Of a DNA stretch of 64,000 nucleotides, positions 7,551 to 17,719 are shown in pieces. Source of the stretch: an uncultured Sphingomonas sp. (GTDB taxonomy: Bacteria; Pseudomonadota; Alphaproteobacteria; Sphingomonadales; Sphingomonadaceae); assembly GCF_946478955.1 (NCBI RefSeq), contig NZ_CAMLDL010000004.1:62001-126000 (forward strand), given 5' to 3'. The notes below the pieces were generated by a model. The model searched no databases. It was given only the letters and a program-made list of their open reading frames with translations, and was not told the DNA's origin. The first letter of the stretch is position 1, and the number at the start of each line of letters is the position of its first letter. A program made the translations under genes and the position numbers.

Positions 7551-7820
7551 CTAATGGGTGTGGCCGGAATGGGCCTGATGATCGCTGGCCTGGGGTGCGG
7601 CGGCCTTTGCCTCACCCTTTTTGTCCATGCATTCCATCTTGCCGCCGGACTGCGTCATTTTGTCACAGCAATCCTTGCCGTCTGGGGCAGTCTGCTGATG
7701 CTGCTTGTGATCCATGGTCTGGTGCTGGGCATGGTCGGCGTGCGGATCGCCTGCCTGCGCCGATGGGGCCCCGGCAGGAACGGCCAGGGCGAGCGGGAGG
7801 GCGCCAAAAAACAACGTCAT
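7551..7820 (-). CDS. Small periplasmic His/Cys/Met-rich metal-binding protein, 89 aa
   Basis: The frame encodes a Sec signal peptide (LFFGALPLALAVPAGAPSAQA) and a mature part of about 65 residues dominated by His, Met, Cys and Lys: DPHADHAQHQTMDHKQHQQ, DGKDCCDKM, KMECMDKK, and a final HQAHSGHTH. This is a composition for copper binding rather than a folded enzyme. It is transcribed with copA downstream. Related small His-rich proteins are common at the head of sphingomonad cop clusters; no standard gene name applies. Confidence 0.75.
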   Translation of the reverse strand: MTLFFGALPLALAVPAGAPSAQAGDPHADHAQHQTMDHKQHQQTAPDGKDCCDKMTQSGGKMECMDKKGEAKAAAPQASDHQAHSGHTH

Positions 7821-7859
7821 TATTCGTCTCCCGTAAAATCGAGTCTGATGAGGTCGATT

Positions 7860-8195
7860 TTACGCGAGGCGTGGGGGAGGGGTCGGAAGCTCGGCCAGGA
7901 AGCTGCGTTGGGTCCGAGTCAACAATGGCCGCTCAATCTTCGCGGTGAGGATGGTCAGCAGGCCGGGCATCGTCGGTACAACCGCCATGGCCATGCACAT
8001 TGCGACGCAGCAGGACTTGTTGGCTGCCTTTTGATGATCGCCCTTTTCGGGTTGATCGGCGCAATGGCCGCTTTTCATCATTTGGCCATGATGGTCGCCC
8101 GGCGTCATTGCCCTCGCGGCCCCGCCATGCGCGGCCAGCGGCGCAAACAGCATCGCGAATGCGATCAGAATCGCAAAGAGCGGACGACGGTTCAT
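7860..8195 (-). CDS. Small secreted protein with His/Cys motif, head of the copper cluster
   Basis: The likely start is ATG 8195 (MNRRPLFAILIAFAM), preceded by AGGGG; the open frame runs 36 bases further. A signal peptide (through AAHGGAARA) leads to a short mature chain with DHHGQMMKSGHC, a CxxQPEKGDH stretch, then KSCCVAMCMAMAVV, a second hydrophobic run that may be a membrane helix, and a basic C-terminus. Cys, Met and His clustering fits metal handling. Transcription of the whole leftward cluster (this gene to 2690) probably begins just upstream at about 8200-8280; no regulator gene of the CueR or CopRS type is adjacent. Confidence 0.65.
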   Translation of the reverse strand: MNRRPLFAILIAFAMLFAPLAAHGGAARAMTPGDHHGQMMKSGHCADQPEKGDHQKAANKSCCVAMCMAMAVVPTMPGLLTILTAKIERPLLTRTQRSFLAELPTPPPRLA

Positions 8196-8286
8196 CCGCA
8201 CCCCTATGGCCAAGATTGGATCTATCTTCAACCGATGCGGGGCGCGTTAGCGGAAAGATGCAGCCACTCAGCCTTTTGGGCGCGCA

Positions 8287-9261
8287 TCAATCGGTTGCGG
8301 CCTGCAAGGCAAGCAGCGCGAAACTGGCTAGCCAATGTTCGCCCATATAATCACCCGCGACATGGGGAAGGGCAGCGTTCAGGTGGCGCTGCGCCCGGTC
8401 GCGCAGTTCAGGGCGGTCAACGAGCGGCGCGATGGAACGCAAACACCATGCGCGGCTGAGGTTGAGGCCGTCCAAGTGGGCAATTTTGCCGTCACTGCGG
8501 TCCGACACATGGGCGGGCTCAAATCGTTTCATGTTCGCATCTGGCAGGAAATTGTCGAACCAATGGGCAAAATTGGTGCGGTCCATGACCTTGCTCATCA
8601 ACATAGCCGCAGTGAGGGCAGGTGACAGAAATTCGTCGCCGCCCGGTTCCCACCCGCGATAATCTGTTTCGTCGCCAAAGGTGCGCAGCGCCCATTCATC
8701 AATGGCTGCCAACAGGTCAGGATCGTGCGCGCTCGCCCATTCCCGCGCCAACGTGAGTGCGAAGGCGGTATTGAAATGCGTTCCCACGGTGATTGGATAG
8801 GTCAGCTTCGGCAGAAACGCCTTGAACCGGTCCGCGAACGCGCGCGCGAGCGGTTCCAGTGACGCCGCCCAATCCCGGTCGTCATGCCGCGTTGCTTCCA
8901 GGTGAAGATAGAGCAGCCAGGCCCAGCCATAAGGGCGTTCAAACCCGGCCGATGTCGGACGGCCCAGATAGGCGCGCTCCAGGGCGACCTTTTCGGCCGT
9001 GAAGCTGCCATTTGCCAGACCCGCAATATCGGTAGCAGGCTCCATGTCAGGATATAGGCGGCGCAGGGTTAGCAGCGTCCACCAGCCGTGGCAGCAGCTG
9101 TGCCAATCAAAACTTCCGAAAAAGATGGGATGGAATTGGCGCGGTGGCCGCGCGTCATCGTCGCCCTGCAGAACATGGTCCATTTTATATGGATATGGGC
9201 GTGTGACGTGGCCCAGGGCAATTCGCGCAAAGCGGTCGGCGACAGATTGGTCGAGGTTCAT
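8287..9261 (-). CDS. DUF2891 family protein in the 5-oxoproline operon
   Basis: A 324-residue cytosolic protein with the DUF2891 signature blocks: YPYKMDHVLQGDDD, HPIFFGSFDWHSCCHGWW, ERPYGWAWLLYLH, and DYRGWEPGGDEFLSPAL. The recurring Trp/His/Asp motifs and the helical pattern resemble an alpha/alpha toroid enzyme fold, but no reaction is established for the family. Its start overlaps the DUF979 stop by ATGA, making it the last gene of the oxoprolinase operon; an accessory role in 5-oxoproline or peptide-derived substrate metabolism is inferred from this linkage only. Confidence 0.88.
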   Translation of the reverse strand: MNLDQSVADRFARIALGHVTRPYPYKMDHVLQGDDDARPPRQFHPIFFGSFDWHSCCHGWWTLLTLRRLYPDMEPATDIAGLANGSFTAEKVALERAYLGRPTSAGFERPYGWAWLLYLHLEATRHDDRDWAASLEPLARAFADRFKAFLPKLTYPITVGTHFNTAFALTLAREWASAHDPDLLAAIDEWALRTFGDETDYRGWEPGGDEFLSPALTAAMLMSKVMDRTNFAHWFDNFLPDANMKRFEPAHVSDRSDGKIAHLDGLNLSRAWCLRSIAPLVDRPELRDRAQRHLNAALPHVAGDYMGEHWLASFALLALQAATD

Positions 9262-10211
9262 CGGAATGCGGCCACCCAGATCAGAAGGACGTTGAACGCG
9301 AGGAGTGGTAGTGCGGTCCCAATCTGCATCTTCACTACCGCATATTGATCCTTCAGTTCCAATAGGGCGGCAGGGACAAGATTGAAGTTGGCAGCCATTG
9401 GGGTCATCAACGTGCCGCAGAAGCCAGCGAGCATCCCGACAGCACCAACCACCGCAGGATTGCCATGATAATGCTGTATCAGCACGGGCACGCCGATTGC
9501 CGCCGCCATGACCGGGAAGGCGGCAAAGGCATTGCCCATGATCATCGTGAACAGCGCCATGCCGATGCAGAAAATCAGAACGGCGGGAAGCACATGTCCA
9601 TCGGGAATCAGTGCGCTGGTCAAGCTGCCGATGATGGTGCCAATGCCCGCGGTCGCGAACAGGACGCCGAGTGCCGCGAGCATTTGCGGCAACACCGCCG
9701 CCCAGCCAATGGAATCAATCAGGCGGCGGCCCTCATTGATTGGGGCTAGCGCAGGCGGGCGCAACCAAGCGTAGATTGTTGCAAGGGCAATCAGAACCCC
9801 CAGCGCGAGGAAGACATAGGTTTCCCGCTTCGGTTCAATCCACCCGGCCTGACCGATCGGTGTGTAGTTGTAAATCAGCGTCCCAAACAGTGCAGTGATG
9901 GGAATGATGAGCGCGGGCAGGAACAATTTGTTGCCGAGCTTTTGCGACCATGCCTCCCGTTCAGCGTCGCTGGTGGTTGGCGGATGGCTGCGGCCGATCA
10001 GGTTGAAACCGCCAAGCCCGGCGAGCCCGAGCACGAGCAGCCCATTGCCGAAATTGCCAATCTGGTCGCCGGCCAGCAGACTGAGCGCCATCAAGCCCCA
10101 GAATGCAGCATTGCCTAGCCGCTTCGGATTGCTCTTATCGAATGCACTCAACACGGCAAAAGCCGCGAACATCGCGCCTGCGAGCAGGTAGAGCCAATGC
10201 ATGGTGATCAT
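9258..10211 (-). CDS. 5-oxoproline transporter subunit, DUF979 family
   Basis: A 317-residue polytopic membrane protein with about ten hydrophobic segments and the DUF979 blocks: ALSLLAGDQIGNFGNGLLVLGLAG, LTSALIPDGHVLPAVLIFCIGMALFTMIMGNAFAAFPVM, and VGMLAGFCGTLMTPMAANFNLVPAALLEL. DUF969 and DUF979 proteins occur as an adjacent pair and are annotated as two subunits of a 5-oxoproline (pyroglutamate) transporter. ATGA overlaps join it to both neighbours, so the set is probably translated as a unit. Confidence 0.9.
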   Translation of the reverse strand: MITMHWLYLLAGAMFAAFAVLSAFDKSNPKRLGNAAFWGLMALSLLAGDQIGNFGNGLLVLGLAGLGGFNLIGRSHPPTTSDAEREAWSQKLGNKLFLPALIIPITALFGTLIYNYTPIGQAGWIEPKRETYVFLALGVLIALATIYAWLRPPALAPINEGRRLIDSIGWAAVLPQMLAALGVLFATAGIGTIIGSLTSALIPDGHVLPAVLIFCIGMALFTMIMGNAFAAFPVMAAAIGVPVLIQHYHGNPAVVGAVGMLAGFCGTLMTPMAANFNLVPAALLELKDQYAVVKMQIGTALPLLAFNVLLIWVAAFR

Positions 10212-10879
10212 GCGGCGATCTTCCCCAATTTGGCGCTAAATCGCCTGAGCCGCCAGGCGTGGATGACGAAGGCCGCGATGGCGCTGGGTATTGCCCATAT
10301 CGCCAGTTGTAGCGGTGCGAGGTCATAACCGTAGGTCGCGAGCACTTGTTGAATCAGGACGATTGAGCCGATGGCGAAGAAAATGTCTTCGCCAAAGAAT
10401 AGGCCGACATTGTCGGTTGCGGCCGCCATCGCCTTGATGTCGTCCTCTTCAGCCTCGCTGAGCTTGCCATATTGTTTTTCTGCGGCGGCAATGGCCATCG
10501 GCGCAACCAGGGGTCGGACCGTCTGCGGGTGCCCTGCCGTTGAATGAAGGCCAATAGCTGAAATCAACTGCCGATACCCAAGGTACAGGGTGAGCAACCT
10601 GCCAACCGTCGCGCCCTTTAGTGACCGAATAAGCGTTGCTGACCGTTGCTGCAGGCCGAACCGTTCGAGGCTGCCGATGACCGGCAGGACGATCCACACG
10701 ATTGCAATGATGCGGTTGTCATTGAATGCTTTGCCGAAAGTGGCGACGACATTGACCGGGTCCATACCGGCAATCAATCCGGTGGTGAGCGCGGATATTG
10801 TCACCACCAGCATCGGATTCATGCGCAGCGCAAATCCAACGACGACCAGCAGAATGCCGATCAGCGGCCAATAATTCAT
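10208..10879 (-). CDS. 5-oxoproline transporter subunit, DUF969 family
   Basis: A 223-residue membrane protein starting [26 protein letters not shown]. Characteristic blocks are [72 protein letters not shown] and [23 protein letters not shown]. It is the usual partner of the DUF979 protein encoded directly downstream, and follows the oxoprolinase gene with a 4-bp overlap. Together they should import the substrate hydrolysed by the upstream enzyme. Confidence 0.9.
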   Translation of the reverse strand: MNYWPLIGILLVVVGFALRMNPMLVVTISALTTGLIAGMDPVNVVATFGKAFNDNRIIAIVWIVLPVIGSLERFGLQQRSATLIRSLKGATVGRLLTLYLGYRQLISAIGLHSTAGHPQTVRPLVAPMAIAAAEKQYGKLSEAEEDDIKAMAAATDNVGLFFGEDIFFAIGSIVLIQQVLATYGYDLAPLQLAIWAIPSAIAAFVIHAWRLRRFSAKLGKIAA

Positions 10880-13800
10880 TCCATTTCCCCAAATCCGCCG
10901 CCGCCCGGTGTTTCGATGATGAAGCGGTCGCCAACCGCCATGTCGGCCGACGCGCTCGCCGGTAGATCTTCGACATGGCCGTCGGCGCGGACCACGCGAT
11001 TAATGCCCGGTGCGGCATTGCGGCCACCCATAATCCCGCGCGGCGGAATTGCGCGGCGATTGGCCAGGATGTTGGCGCGCATAGGCTCGAGGAAAGTAAT
11101 TTCCCGGACGACGCCATCGCCGCCGCGATGCCGACCGTCACCACCGGACCCGCGCCGAATGGCGAACCGCTCTAGGCGAACCGGCAACCGAGTTTCCAAT
11201 ATCTCTGGATCGGTCAACCGGCTGTTGGTCATATGGGTCTGAACCGCGTCTGTGCCGTCATGATCCGGCCCGGCTCCAGAGCCGCCGCAAATCGTTTCGT
11301 AATATTGGTGGCGGTCATTGCCGAAGGTAAAATTGTTCATCGTGCCCTGTGCTGGCGCAAGTAGGCCGGTTGCGGCGAACAATGTATCAGTGACGACCTG
11401 GCTGGTTTCGACATTGCCCGCCACCACGGCTGCTGGGGGATTTGGACGAAGCATGGTGCCGTCCGGCACGACAATCGTGATTGGTCTCAGGCAGCCGTCA
11501 TTCATGGGAATAACATCGTCAATCAGCGTGCGAACGACATACAGGGACGCGGCGCGGACAATGGAATAGGGCGCGTTGAAATTGTCGGGCAGTTGGGCGC
11601 TCGTGCCCGAAAAATCGAAGGTCGCACTGCGACCTGCGCGATCGATGCGGATGGCGGCCTTTATATGGGCACCGTTGTCCATCGCGTAAGCGAATTCACC
11701 GTCTTCCAACCGGTCGATCAGACGGCGAACGGACTCTTCGGCATTTGCGATGCAATGGGCCATATAGGCACCAACAACCGCAGGCGTTTCTTCACGCGCT
11801 ACGTCGATCAATCGCTCGGCGCCGCGTGTGCAGGCGGCGAGCTGGGCCTTTAGGTCTGCGATATTGCGGTCGATTGCGCGGGCCGGGTGCGGTCCCGATG
11901 CCAGCAAGGCGCGGATGTCCGCCTCACGGAAATGCCCCTCATCAACCAGCAGCTGATTGTCAATCAGCACGCCTTCGTCATCGATGGTGCGGCTATCGGG
12001 CGGCATTGATCCCGGCGCGATCCCGCCGACGTCGGCATGGTGTCCGCGCGCCGCGACAAAAGCGTCGGGCGCGGTGCTGCCATTGTAAAAGACGGGGACG
12101 ATGACCGTTATGTCGGGCAAATGGGTGCCGCCGCGATAGGGATCGTTGAGGATATAGGCGTCCCCCGGTCTGATCCCCCGACCATCGCGACTGTCGCCGC
12201 GTGCGACAATAATAGTGCGGATACTCTCACCCATTGACCCCAAATGCACCGGAATATGCGGCGCGTTGGCAATCAGCGCGCCGTCGCGGTCGAACAGCGC
12301 GCAGGAAAAATCGAGCCGCTCCTTTATATTGACCGATGTGGCGGTCGATTGGAGCGCGACCCCCATTTCCTCGGCAATAGCCATGAACAGATTGTTGAAA
12401 ATCTCGAGCCGAACTGGGTCAACGTCGGTTCCAATTGCGCGCTGACGCAATAGCGGCGTCGTGCGGGTCAGGATCAATGTTCCGTCGGTTTGGCGCTGGC
12501 CGGACCAACCTTCGTCAATGACTGTGGTGGAACCGGTTTCATTGACCAAAACCGGACCGGTAAGAATCTCATCCGATGCAGCGCCGTCGTTAGCAACATC
12601 GAGATCCGCCCATCTTTGTGGCGCTTCCTTTTGCCCAACTGCTTCGACAATCAGTGCCTCGACCACCGGCTCGACGCCGTCGTCGCTATAGCCAAAGCGT
12701 TGACGGTGCAGCTTATGAAATGCAGCCGCCATGACCCCGCGATCAGCGAGGTCCAGCTCCAATGCACTGTCACTACCCGGCAAGCGCAGGCGAACACGCC
12801 GCTCCAGACGGACGTTGGTCGGCGCAATGCCTTGTGCTCGAACCTCCCCTTCGGCCGCGTCGATGAGCGGTGTGAACCCGTCTTCGAACGGCTCCGATAA
12901 GGGGCGAACCCAGCTCACCTCTCGCATCGCCTTCACGTCGGCCAGCGAAATTCCATAGGCAGAAAGCAGGCCGGCGAGCGGGTGGACGAGGATCCGCTCC
13001 ATTCCGAGGGTGTCGGCAACTGCACAGGCCAATTGCCCGCCCGCACCGCCAAAGCAGGCGAGCGTATAGCGGGTAACGTCATGCCCCCGGGCGATGGATA
13101 TCTTTCGAATCGCCGCGGCCATATTGTCGACGGCGATGGCCAGGAAACCTTCGGCAATCGCCTCAATAGTCATTGGTTCCGGCAGAGCGTCGGCGACCTC
13201 GGTGAGGCGCGCACGCGAGGCATCAACGTCGAGCGGTTGGTCCCCATCCGGTCCGAACACGGCCGGAAAATTTGCCGGATCGATCCGGCCGAGCACCAGG
13301 TTGCAGTCGGTAACGGTAAGTGGACCGCCGTTCCGGTAACAGGCGGGCCCCGGGCGGGATCCGGCCGATTCCGGTCCGACACGAAAGCGCATGCCATCAA
13401 AGCGGCAAATCGAACCGCCGCCGGCCGCGACCGTATGGACCTGCATCATGGGCGCGCGAATGCGGGCGCCTGCAACGACGCTTTCCTCCGCCAGTTCCAG
13501 GCGGCCGGCATAATGGGATACGTCCGTCGACGTCCCGCCCATGTCAAAGCCGATCAGACGGTCTTCGTCGTGCGCCTTCCCGGCGGCGACCATTCCGACC
13601 ACGCCGCCGGCAGGACCCGACAGGATTGCATCCTTGCCGCGAAAGGCCCGGGCGTGGGTAAGGCCGCCGTTGGACTGGATGAAGCTGAGGTCGGCATTAT
13701 CGCCCAGTCCAGCAGCAACCCGGTCTACATAGCGGCGCAGGATCGGGGACAAATAGGCATCGACAACCGTGGTATCCCCGCGCGGAACCAGCTTGATGAG

Positions 13801-14442
13801 CGGCGCGACCTCATGGCTTGCTGAAATTTGGGTAAAGCCTGCTTCCTTCGCCATAACGGACAGGCGGCGTTCGTGAGCCTGATGTTTCCATCCATGCAAC
13901 AACAGGATGGCAAGGCTGTCAAAACCCTCATCGCGTAGCTGCTGAAGTGATGTTCTGGCCGCCGCCTCGTCCAGTGGGGCCAGTATTCCCCCGTCAACCG
14001 ATACCCGTTCGTCAACCTCAACGACGCGTTCGTACAGCATGGACGGTAGGATGATGTGGCGGGCGAAGATGTCAGGCCGCGCCTGTGTGCCGATCCTCAG
14101 CGCATCGGCAAAGCCGCGCGTCGTAATCAGCGCGGTGCGATCGCCCTTACGCTCGAGCAGCGCGTTGGTGGCGACGGTTGTGCCCATACGGACGTCGGCA
14201 ACGATGCCGCCCTCTGCCGCAACAATGCGGCGGATCGCCTCCAGCGCCGCGTCGGCATATTGGTCGGGGTTCTCTGACAGCAGTTTCACCACGCGCTGCA
14301 ACCCGTCGGAACTGCGTGCGACAACATCGGTAAATGTGCCACCGCGATCGATGGCGAAGGACCAGCTTCGGCTCACGCGGATGGTTGAAGCAGAGCAGGG
14401 GCCCCGGCTCAAGCTCCAATTCACGCGGCGCGATATGGTCAA
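10876..14442 (-). CDS. 5-oxoprolinase / hydantoinase fusion (OplaH type)
   Basis: About 1,165-1,188 residues; ATP-dependent opening of 5-oxo-L-proline to glutamate. The HyuA half starts with the phosphate-binding [19 protein letters not shown] and contains [22 protein letters not shown] and [32 protein letters not shown]. The HyuB half begins near [18 protein letters not shown] and contains [24 protein letters not shown], and the C-terminal ETPGGGGFG. Both halves are fused in one chain, as in eukaryotic and many proteobacterial OPLAH enzymes. The start is uncertain: TTG 14442 is the longest option, and an in-frame GTG near 14376 ([13 protein letters not shown]) fits homologues better but lacks a clear ribosome site. 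First gene of the four-gene operon. Confidence 0.93.
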   Translation of the reverse strand: MTISRRVNWSLSRGPCSASTIRVSRSWSFAIDRGGTFTDVVARSSDGLQRVVKLLSENPDQYADAALEAIRRIVAAEGGIVADVRMGTTVATNALLERKGDRTALITTRGFADALRIGTQARPDIFARHIILPSMLYERVVEVDERVSVDGGILAPLDEAAARTSLQQLRDEGFDSLAILLLHGWKHQAHERRLSVMAKEAGFTQISASHEVAPLIKLVPRGDTTVVDAYLSPILRRYVDRVAAGLGDNADLSFIQSNGGLTHARAFRGKDAILSGPAGGVVGMVAAGKAHDEDRLIGFDMGGTSTDVSHYAGRLELAEESVVAGARIRAPMMQVHTVAAGGGSICRFDGMRFRVGPESAGSRPGPACYRNGGPLTVTDCNLVLGRIDPANFPAVFGPDGDQPLDVDASRARLTEVADALPEPMTIEAIAEGFLAIAVDNMAAAIRKISIARGHDVTRYTLACFGGAGGQLACAVADTLGMERILVHPLAGLLSAYGISLADVKAMREVSWVRPLSEPFEDGFTPLIDAAEGEVRAQGIAPTNVRLERRVRLRLPGSDSALELDLADRGVMAAAFHKLHRQRFGYSDDGVEPVVEALIVEAVGQKEAPQRWADLDVANDGAASDEILTGPVLVNETGSTTVIDEGWSGQRQTDGTLILTRTTPLLRQRAIGTDVDPVRLEIFNNLFMAIAEEMGVALQSTATSVNIKERLDFSCALFDRDGALIANAPHIPVHLGSMGESIRTIIVARGDSRDGRGIRPGDAYILNDPYRGGTHLPDITVIVPVFYNGSTAPDAFVAARGHHADVGGIAPGSMPPDSRTIDDEGVLIDNQLLVDEGHFREADIRALLASGPHPARAIDRNIADLKAQLAACTRGAERLIDVAREETPAVVGAYMAHCIANAEESVRRLIDRLEDGEFAYAMDNGAHIKAAIRIDRAGRSATFDFSGTSAQLPDNFNAPYSIVRAASLYVVRTLIDDVIPMNDGCLRPITIVVPDGTMLRPNPPAAVVAGNVETSQVVTDTLFAATGLLAPAQGTMNNFTFGNDRHQYYETICGGSGAGPDHDGTDAVQTHMTNSRLTDPEILETRLPVRLERFAIRRGSGGDGRHRGGDGVVREITFLEPMRANILANRRAIPPRGIMGGRNAAPGINRVVRADGHVEDLPASASADMAVGDRFIIETPGGGGFGEME

Positions 14443-14562
14443 TCCCGGCGGTTTCTGCTAAGCGTTCAAGCTGACGCGGCGAGCCTTCGCCGGTTCGCCT
14501 GCGCCGCCCGGTCGGCGCCTTGCACCACTAGTCGCCCGGCCAAAACGCAAGGGAGACAATCT

Positions 14563-14787
14563 ATGGTCAATAATATGGCAGTCGGCGACCGCCTCGCCAG
14601 GGGCGTATTTGCGGCCCTGGCTTTTGGCGCCATCGCCATGCGTTATATTGAGGGGCCAATGGCGTGGCTTTTGGGCGTCGTCGCGGCACTCCTGGGCATT
14701 TCCGCAATAGTGGGAACCTGTCCCTTCTATAAATGGGTTGGAATCGACGGCCACGAACATGACGGCCACGAACATTATGGTGGCTAG
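14563..14787 (+). CDS. DUF2892/YgaP-like small membrane protein
   Basis: A 74-residue protein with two membrane helices (ARGVFAALAFGAIAMRYI and MAWLLGVVAALLGISAIVG) followed by TCPFYKWVGI, the typical end of DUF2892 inner membrane proteins. ATG 14563 follows GGGAGA. After the family core there is a His-rich extension, DGHEHDGHEHYGG, that is not usual and suggests a metal ligand site on the cytoplasmic side. It stands alone between the divergent oxoprolinase gene and the convergent pnp gene. Confidence 0.8.
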   Translation: MVNNMAVGDRLARGVFAALAFGAIAMRYIEGPMAWLLGVVAALLGISAIVGTCPFYKWVGIDGHEHDGHEHYGG

Positions 14788-14878
14788 CCTGCCGGTCTAG
14801 CGAATGGTCACGCGCCGCACCGCAATCCCATTATGTCTCACCGGGCACCTTTCCGGTGCAGGTTAAGCCGCCTTGCCT

Positions 14879-14918
14879 ATAAAAAAGGCCCCGCGATTTC
14901 TCGCGGAGCCCTCTTTTC
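14879..14918 (-). terminator. Intrinsic terminator of pnp
   Basis: On the minus strand GGCTCCGCGA (14901-14910) pairs with TCGCGGGGCC (14887-14896) around a short loop and is followed by a run of six or more T. It lies 15 bases after the pnp stop. Confidence 0.9.
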
Positions 14919-14932
14919 CCTTTACGTCGATG

Positions 14933-17260
14933 TTAGTCGTTGTCGTCGCCGGTCAGGAAGGCCGGGGCGAATTCCGGCGCGGGGCCGTCATCGTTGCCGC
15001 CTTCACGGTCACGGCGCGGGCCACGATCACGGCGGGGGCCGCGATCACCGCGATCACCGCGCGGACCACGGTCATCACGACCACGGCCACCATCACGGCG
15101 CGGACCACGATCGCCGCGAGGACCACGGTCTTCGCGCGGTTCGCGGGGCGGGCGGGTGTCTTCCAGCTCTTCGCCGGTTTCCTGGTCGACAACGCGCATC
15201 GACAGGCGGACCTTGCCGCGCTGGTCGACTTCAAGAAGCTTGACCTTCACGTCCTGCCCTTCGGTCAGTACATCGCCGACCTTTTCTACGCGCTCATTCT
15301 TGATTTCGGACACGTGGACGAGACCGTCCTTGCCCGGCATGAACGTTACGAACGCGCCGAAGTCGACGATGTTGGCGACCTTGCCGTCGTAGATCTTGCC
15401 CACTTCCGGTTCGGCGACGATACCGATGATCCAGTTGCGCGCGGCTTCGATCTGGTCGAGATCGGACGACGAAATCTTGATCAGGCCTTCGTCGTCGATG
15501 TCGACCTTGGCGCCGGTCGTCGCGACGATTTCGCGAATGACCTTGCCGCCGGTGCCGATCACTTCGCGGATCTTGTCCTTGGCGATCTGCATCGTTTCGA
15601 TGCGCGGCGCGTGGGCCGACAGCTCTTCACGGGTGTGGTCGAGCGCCTTGGCCATTTCGCCGAGGATGTGGGCGCGGCCTTCCTTGGCCTGGGCCAGGGC
15701 CGTACGCATGATTTCCTCGGTGATGCCGGGGACCTTGATGTCCATCTGCATCGTGGTGATGCCGTCGGCCGAACCGGCAACCTTGAAGTCCATGTCGCCC
15801 AGGTGATCTTCGTCACCCAGGATGTCGCTGATCACGGCAAAGTCCTTGCCTTCCAGGATCAGACCCATGGCGATGCCCGCAACCGGGCCCTTCAGCGGAA
15901 CGCCCGCGTCCATCATCGACAGCGAACCGCCGCAGACGGTGGCCATCGACGACGAGCCATTGCTCTCCGTGATGTCGCTGAGAACGCGGATGGTGTAGGG
16001 GAAATCTTCCATCGACGGCAGCATCGGGTGCAGCGCACGCCATGCCAGCTTGCCGTGACCGACCTCGCGGCGACCCGGAGCGCCGAAGCGGCCGACTTCA
16101 CCGACCGAATAGGGCGGGAAGTTATAGTGCAGCATGAAGCGTGAATATCTGAGGCCGTCGAGGCCGTCGATCATCTGCTCGGCGTCCTTGGTGCCCAGCG
16201 TGGTCGTGCAGATTGCCTGCGTCTCGCCGCGGGTGAACAGCGCCGAACCATGGGCGCGCGGAAGGAAGCCAACGATGGCTTCGATCGGGCGAACGGTGCG
16301 GGTGTCGCGGCCGTCGATGCGGATGCCATCCTTGAGGATGGCGGTGCGGACGACGTCGGCTTCCATGCTCTTGACCGCCTTGGCGGCGACCAGCTGTTCC
16401 TGCGGATCGGCGTCTGCAAAGGCTTCCTTGGCCTTGTCGCGGATGTCATTGAGCGCGGCTGAACGAGCCGACTTGTCGGTCAGCTTATAGGCAGCGACAA
16501 TGTCCTTGCCGATCAGCGGCTTCAGCTTTTCCTTGGCCTTTTCCTTGGCGTCGCTGACGGCCAGTTCCCAGGGCTCCTTGGCGGCCTTTTCAGCCAGCTT
16601 GATGATGCCTTCGCACACCTTCTTGCACGCGGCATGGGCGAACATGACGGCGCCGAGCATGACGTCTTCCGAAAGCTCTTTGGCTTCCGATTCCACCATC
16701 ATAACGGCGTCGAGTGTGCCAGCGACCACAAGGTCGAGATCGCCCTCGGCAATCTGATCCTTGTTCGGGTTCAGGATATATTCGCCGTCGATGTAACCGA
16801 CACGGGCAGCGCCGATCGGACCCATGAACGGGACGCCGGACAGGCAGAGCGCGGCCGACGCTGCGTTCATCGCGACAATGTCGGGCTCATTTTCGCCGTC
16901 GTAGGAAAGGACCTGCGCGATCACCAGGACTTCGTTGTAGAAGCCTTCCGGGAACAGCGGGCGGACCGGACGATCGATCAGGCGCGATACCAGCGTTTCC
17001 TTTTCGGTCGCGCCGCGTTCCCGCTTGAAGAAGCCGCCCGGGATGCGCCCGGCGGCAGAGAATTTTTCCTGATAGTGGACGGTCAGCGGGAAGAAGTCCT
17101 GCCCCGGCTTCACATTCTTGGCGGCGGTGACCGCGCAAAGGACGACGGTTTCGCCCATGGTGGCCATGACACTGCCATTGGCCTGACGGGCAACGCGGCC
17201 CGTTTCGAGCTTGAGGGTTTTGCCGCCAAGATCGATTTCTACGGTTTTAATATCGAACAT
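14933..17260 (-). CDS. pnp: Polyribonucleotide nucleotidyltransferase (PNPase)
   Basis: 775 residues. Two RNase PH domains are present ([33 protein letters not shown] in the first; [30 protein letters not shown] and [20 protein letters not shown] in the second). They are followed by a KH domain ([26 protein letters not shown]) and an S1 domain ([33 protein letters not shown]). The C-terminal 60 residues form an Arg/Gly/Asp tail with repeated RGDRGPRRD units, a likely RNA- or RNase E-contact region. It degrades RNA 3' to 5' and is part of the degradosome. Preceded by rpsO with a 170-base spacer holding a hairpin. Confidence 0.98.
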   Translation of the reverse strand: MFDIKTVEIDLGGKTLKLETGRVARQANGSVMATMGETVVLCAVTAAKNVKPGQDFFPLTVHYQEKFSAAGRIPGGFFKRERGATEKETLVSRLIDRPVRPLFPEGFYNEVLVIAQVLSYDGENEPDIVAMNAASAALCLSGVPFMGPIGAARVGYIDGEYILNPNKDQIAEGDLDLVVAGTLDAVMMVESEAKELSEDVMLGAVMFAHAACKKVCEGIIKLAEKAAKEPWELAVSDAKEKAKEKLKPLIGKDIVAAYKLTDKSARSAALNDIRDKAKEAFADADPQEQLVAAKAVKSMEADVVRTAILKDGIRIDGRDTRTVRPIEAIVGFLPRAHGSALFTRGETQAICTTTLGTKDAEQMIDGLDGLRYSRFMLHYNFPPYSVGEVGRFGAPGRREVGHGKLAWRALHPMLPSMEDFPYTIRVLSDITESNGSSSMATVCGGSLSMMDAGVPLKGPVAGIAMGLILEGKDFAVISDILGDEDHLGDMDFKVAGSADGITTMQMDIKVPGITEEIMRTALAQAKEGRAHILGEMAKALDHTREELSAHAPRIETMQIAKDKIREVIGTGGKVIREIVATTGAKVDIDDEGLIKISSSDLDQIEAARNWIIGIVAEPEVGKIYDGKVANIVDFGAFVTFMPGKDGLVHVSEIKNERVEKVGDVLTEGQDVKVKLLEVDQRGKVRLSMRVVDQETGEELEDTRPPREPREDRGPRGDRGPRRDGGRGRDDRGPRGDRGDRGPRRDRGPRRDREGGNDDGPAPEFAPAFLTGDDND

Positions 17261-17396
17261 ATGTTTTTCACCCTGGCGCCGGATGCGCGAGGGGCCTCTA
17301 GGGTGCGGACAATCCGGTCCGCTGCGGTTCGGGGCGGTCTGTCTTGCCCCTCGGTTTCAGGACTTGCCGCCGAATTGCGGTGGGCCCTGTAAGACG

Positions 17397-17420
17397 AAGG
17401 GCGCCGCTTGGGCGCCCTCC
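17397..17420 (-). terminator. rpsO-pnp intergenic hairpin (weak terminator or attenuator)
   Basis: GGGCGCC (17399-17405) pairs with GGCGCCC (17411-17417); on the minus strand it is followed by CTTCGTCTT, a poor U-tract. It sits 11-30 bases after the rpsO stop, the position of the t1 terminator in the enterobacterial rpsO-pnp operon, and could give partial readthrough into pnp. Confidence 0.55.
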
Positions 17421-17430
17421 GGGAAATTCG

Positions 17431-17700
17431 TTACTTGCGGAGGCCGAGCTTGCCGATCAGGTCGGTATAGCGCTGGGCGTCTTCACGCTTCAGATAGTCG
17501 AGAAGGCTGCGACGCTTGTTGACCAGCATCAGCAAACCGCGGCGCGAGTGGTTATCCTTCGCGTGGGTCTTGAAATGCTCGGTCAGCGTCTGGATGCGGC
17601 TGGTCAGGATTGCGACCTGCACTTCCGGCGAACCGGTATCGCCTTCGGCGCGGGCATATTCCTTGACCAGTTCGGCCTTCTTTTCCGTGGTAATCGACAT
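17431..17700 (-). CDS. rpsO: 30S ribosomal protein S15
   Basis: 89 residues from [17 protein letters not shown] to IGKLGLRK, the normal S15 length, with the conserved [32 protein letters not shown] blocks. Although the frame is open to 17802, ATG 17700 is the family start and has a GGAG-type ribosome site. S15 binds the central domain of 16S rRNA early in assembly. It lies 19 bases after truB. Confidence 0.98.
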   Translation of the reverse strand: MSITTEKKAELVKEYARAEGDTGSPEVQVAILTSRIQTLTEHFKTHAKDNHSRRGLLMLVNKRRSLLDYLKREDAQRYTDLIGKLGLRK

Positions 17701-17719
17701 CGGCTCACTCCTATTCGTT

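Noticed and set aside
14873..16144. 423-residue plus-strand frame
   Set aside because: Antisense shadow of pnp, caused by high GC at third positions.
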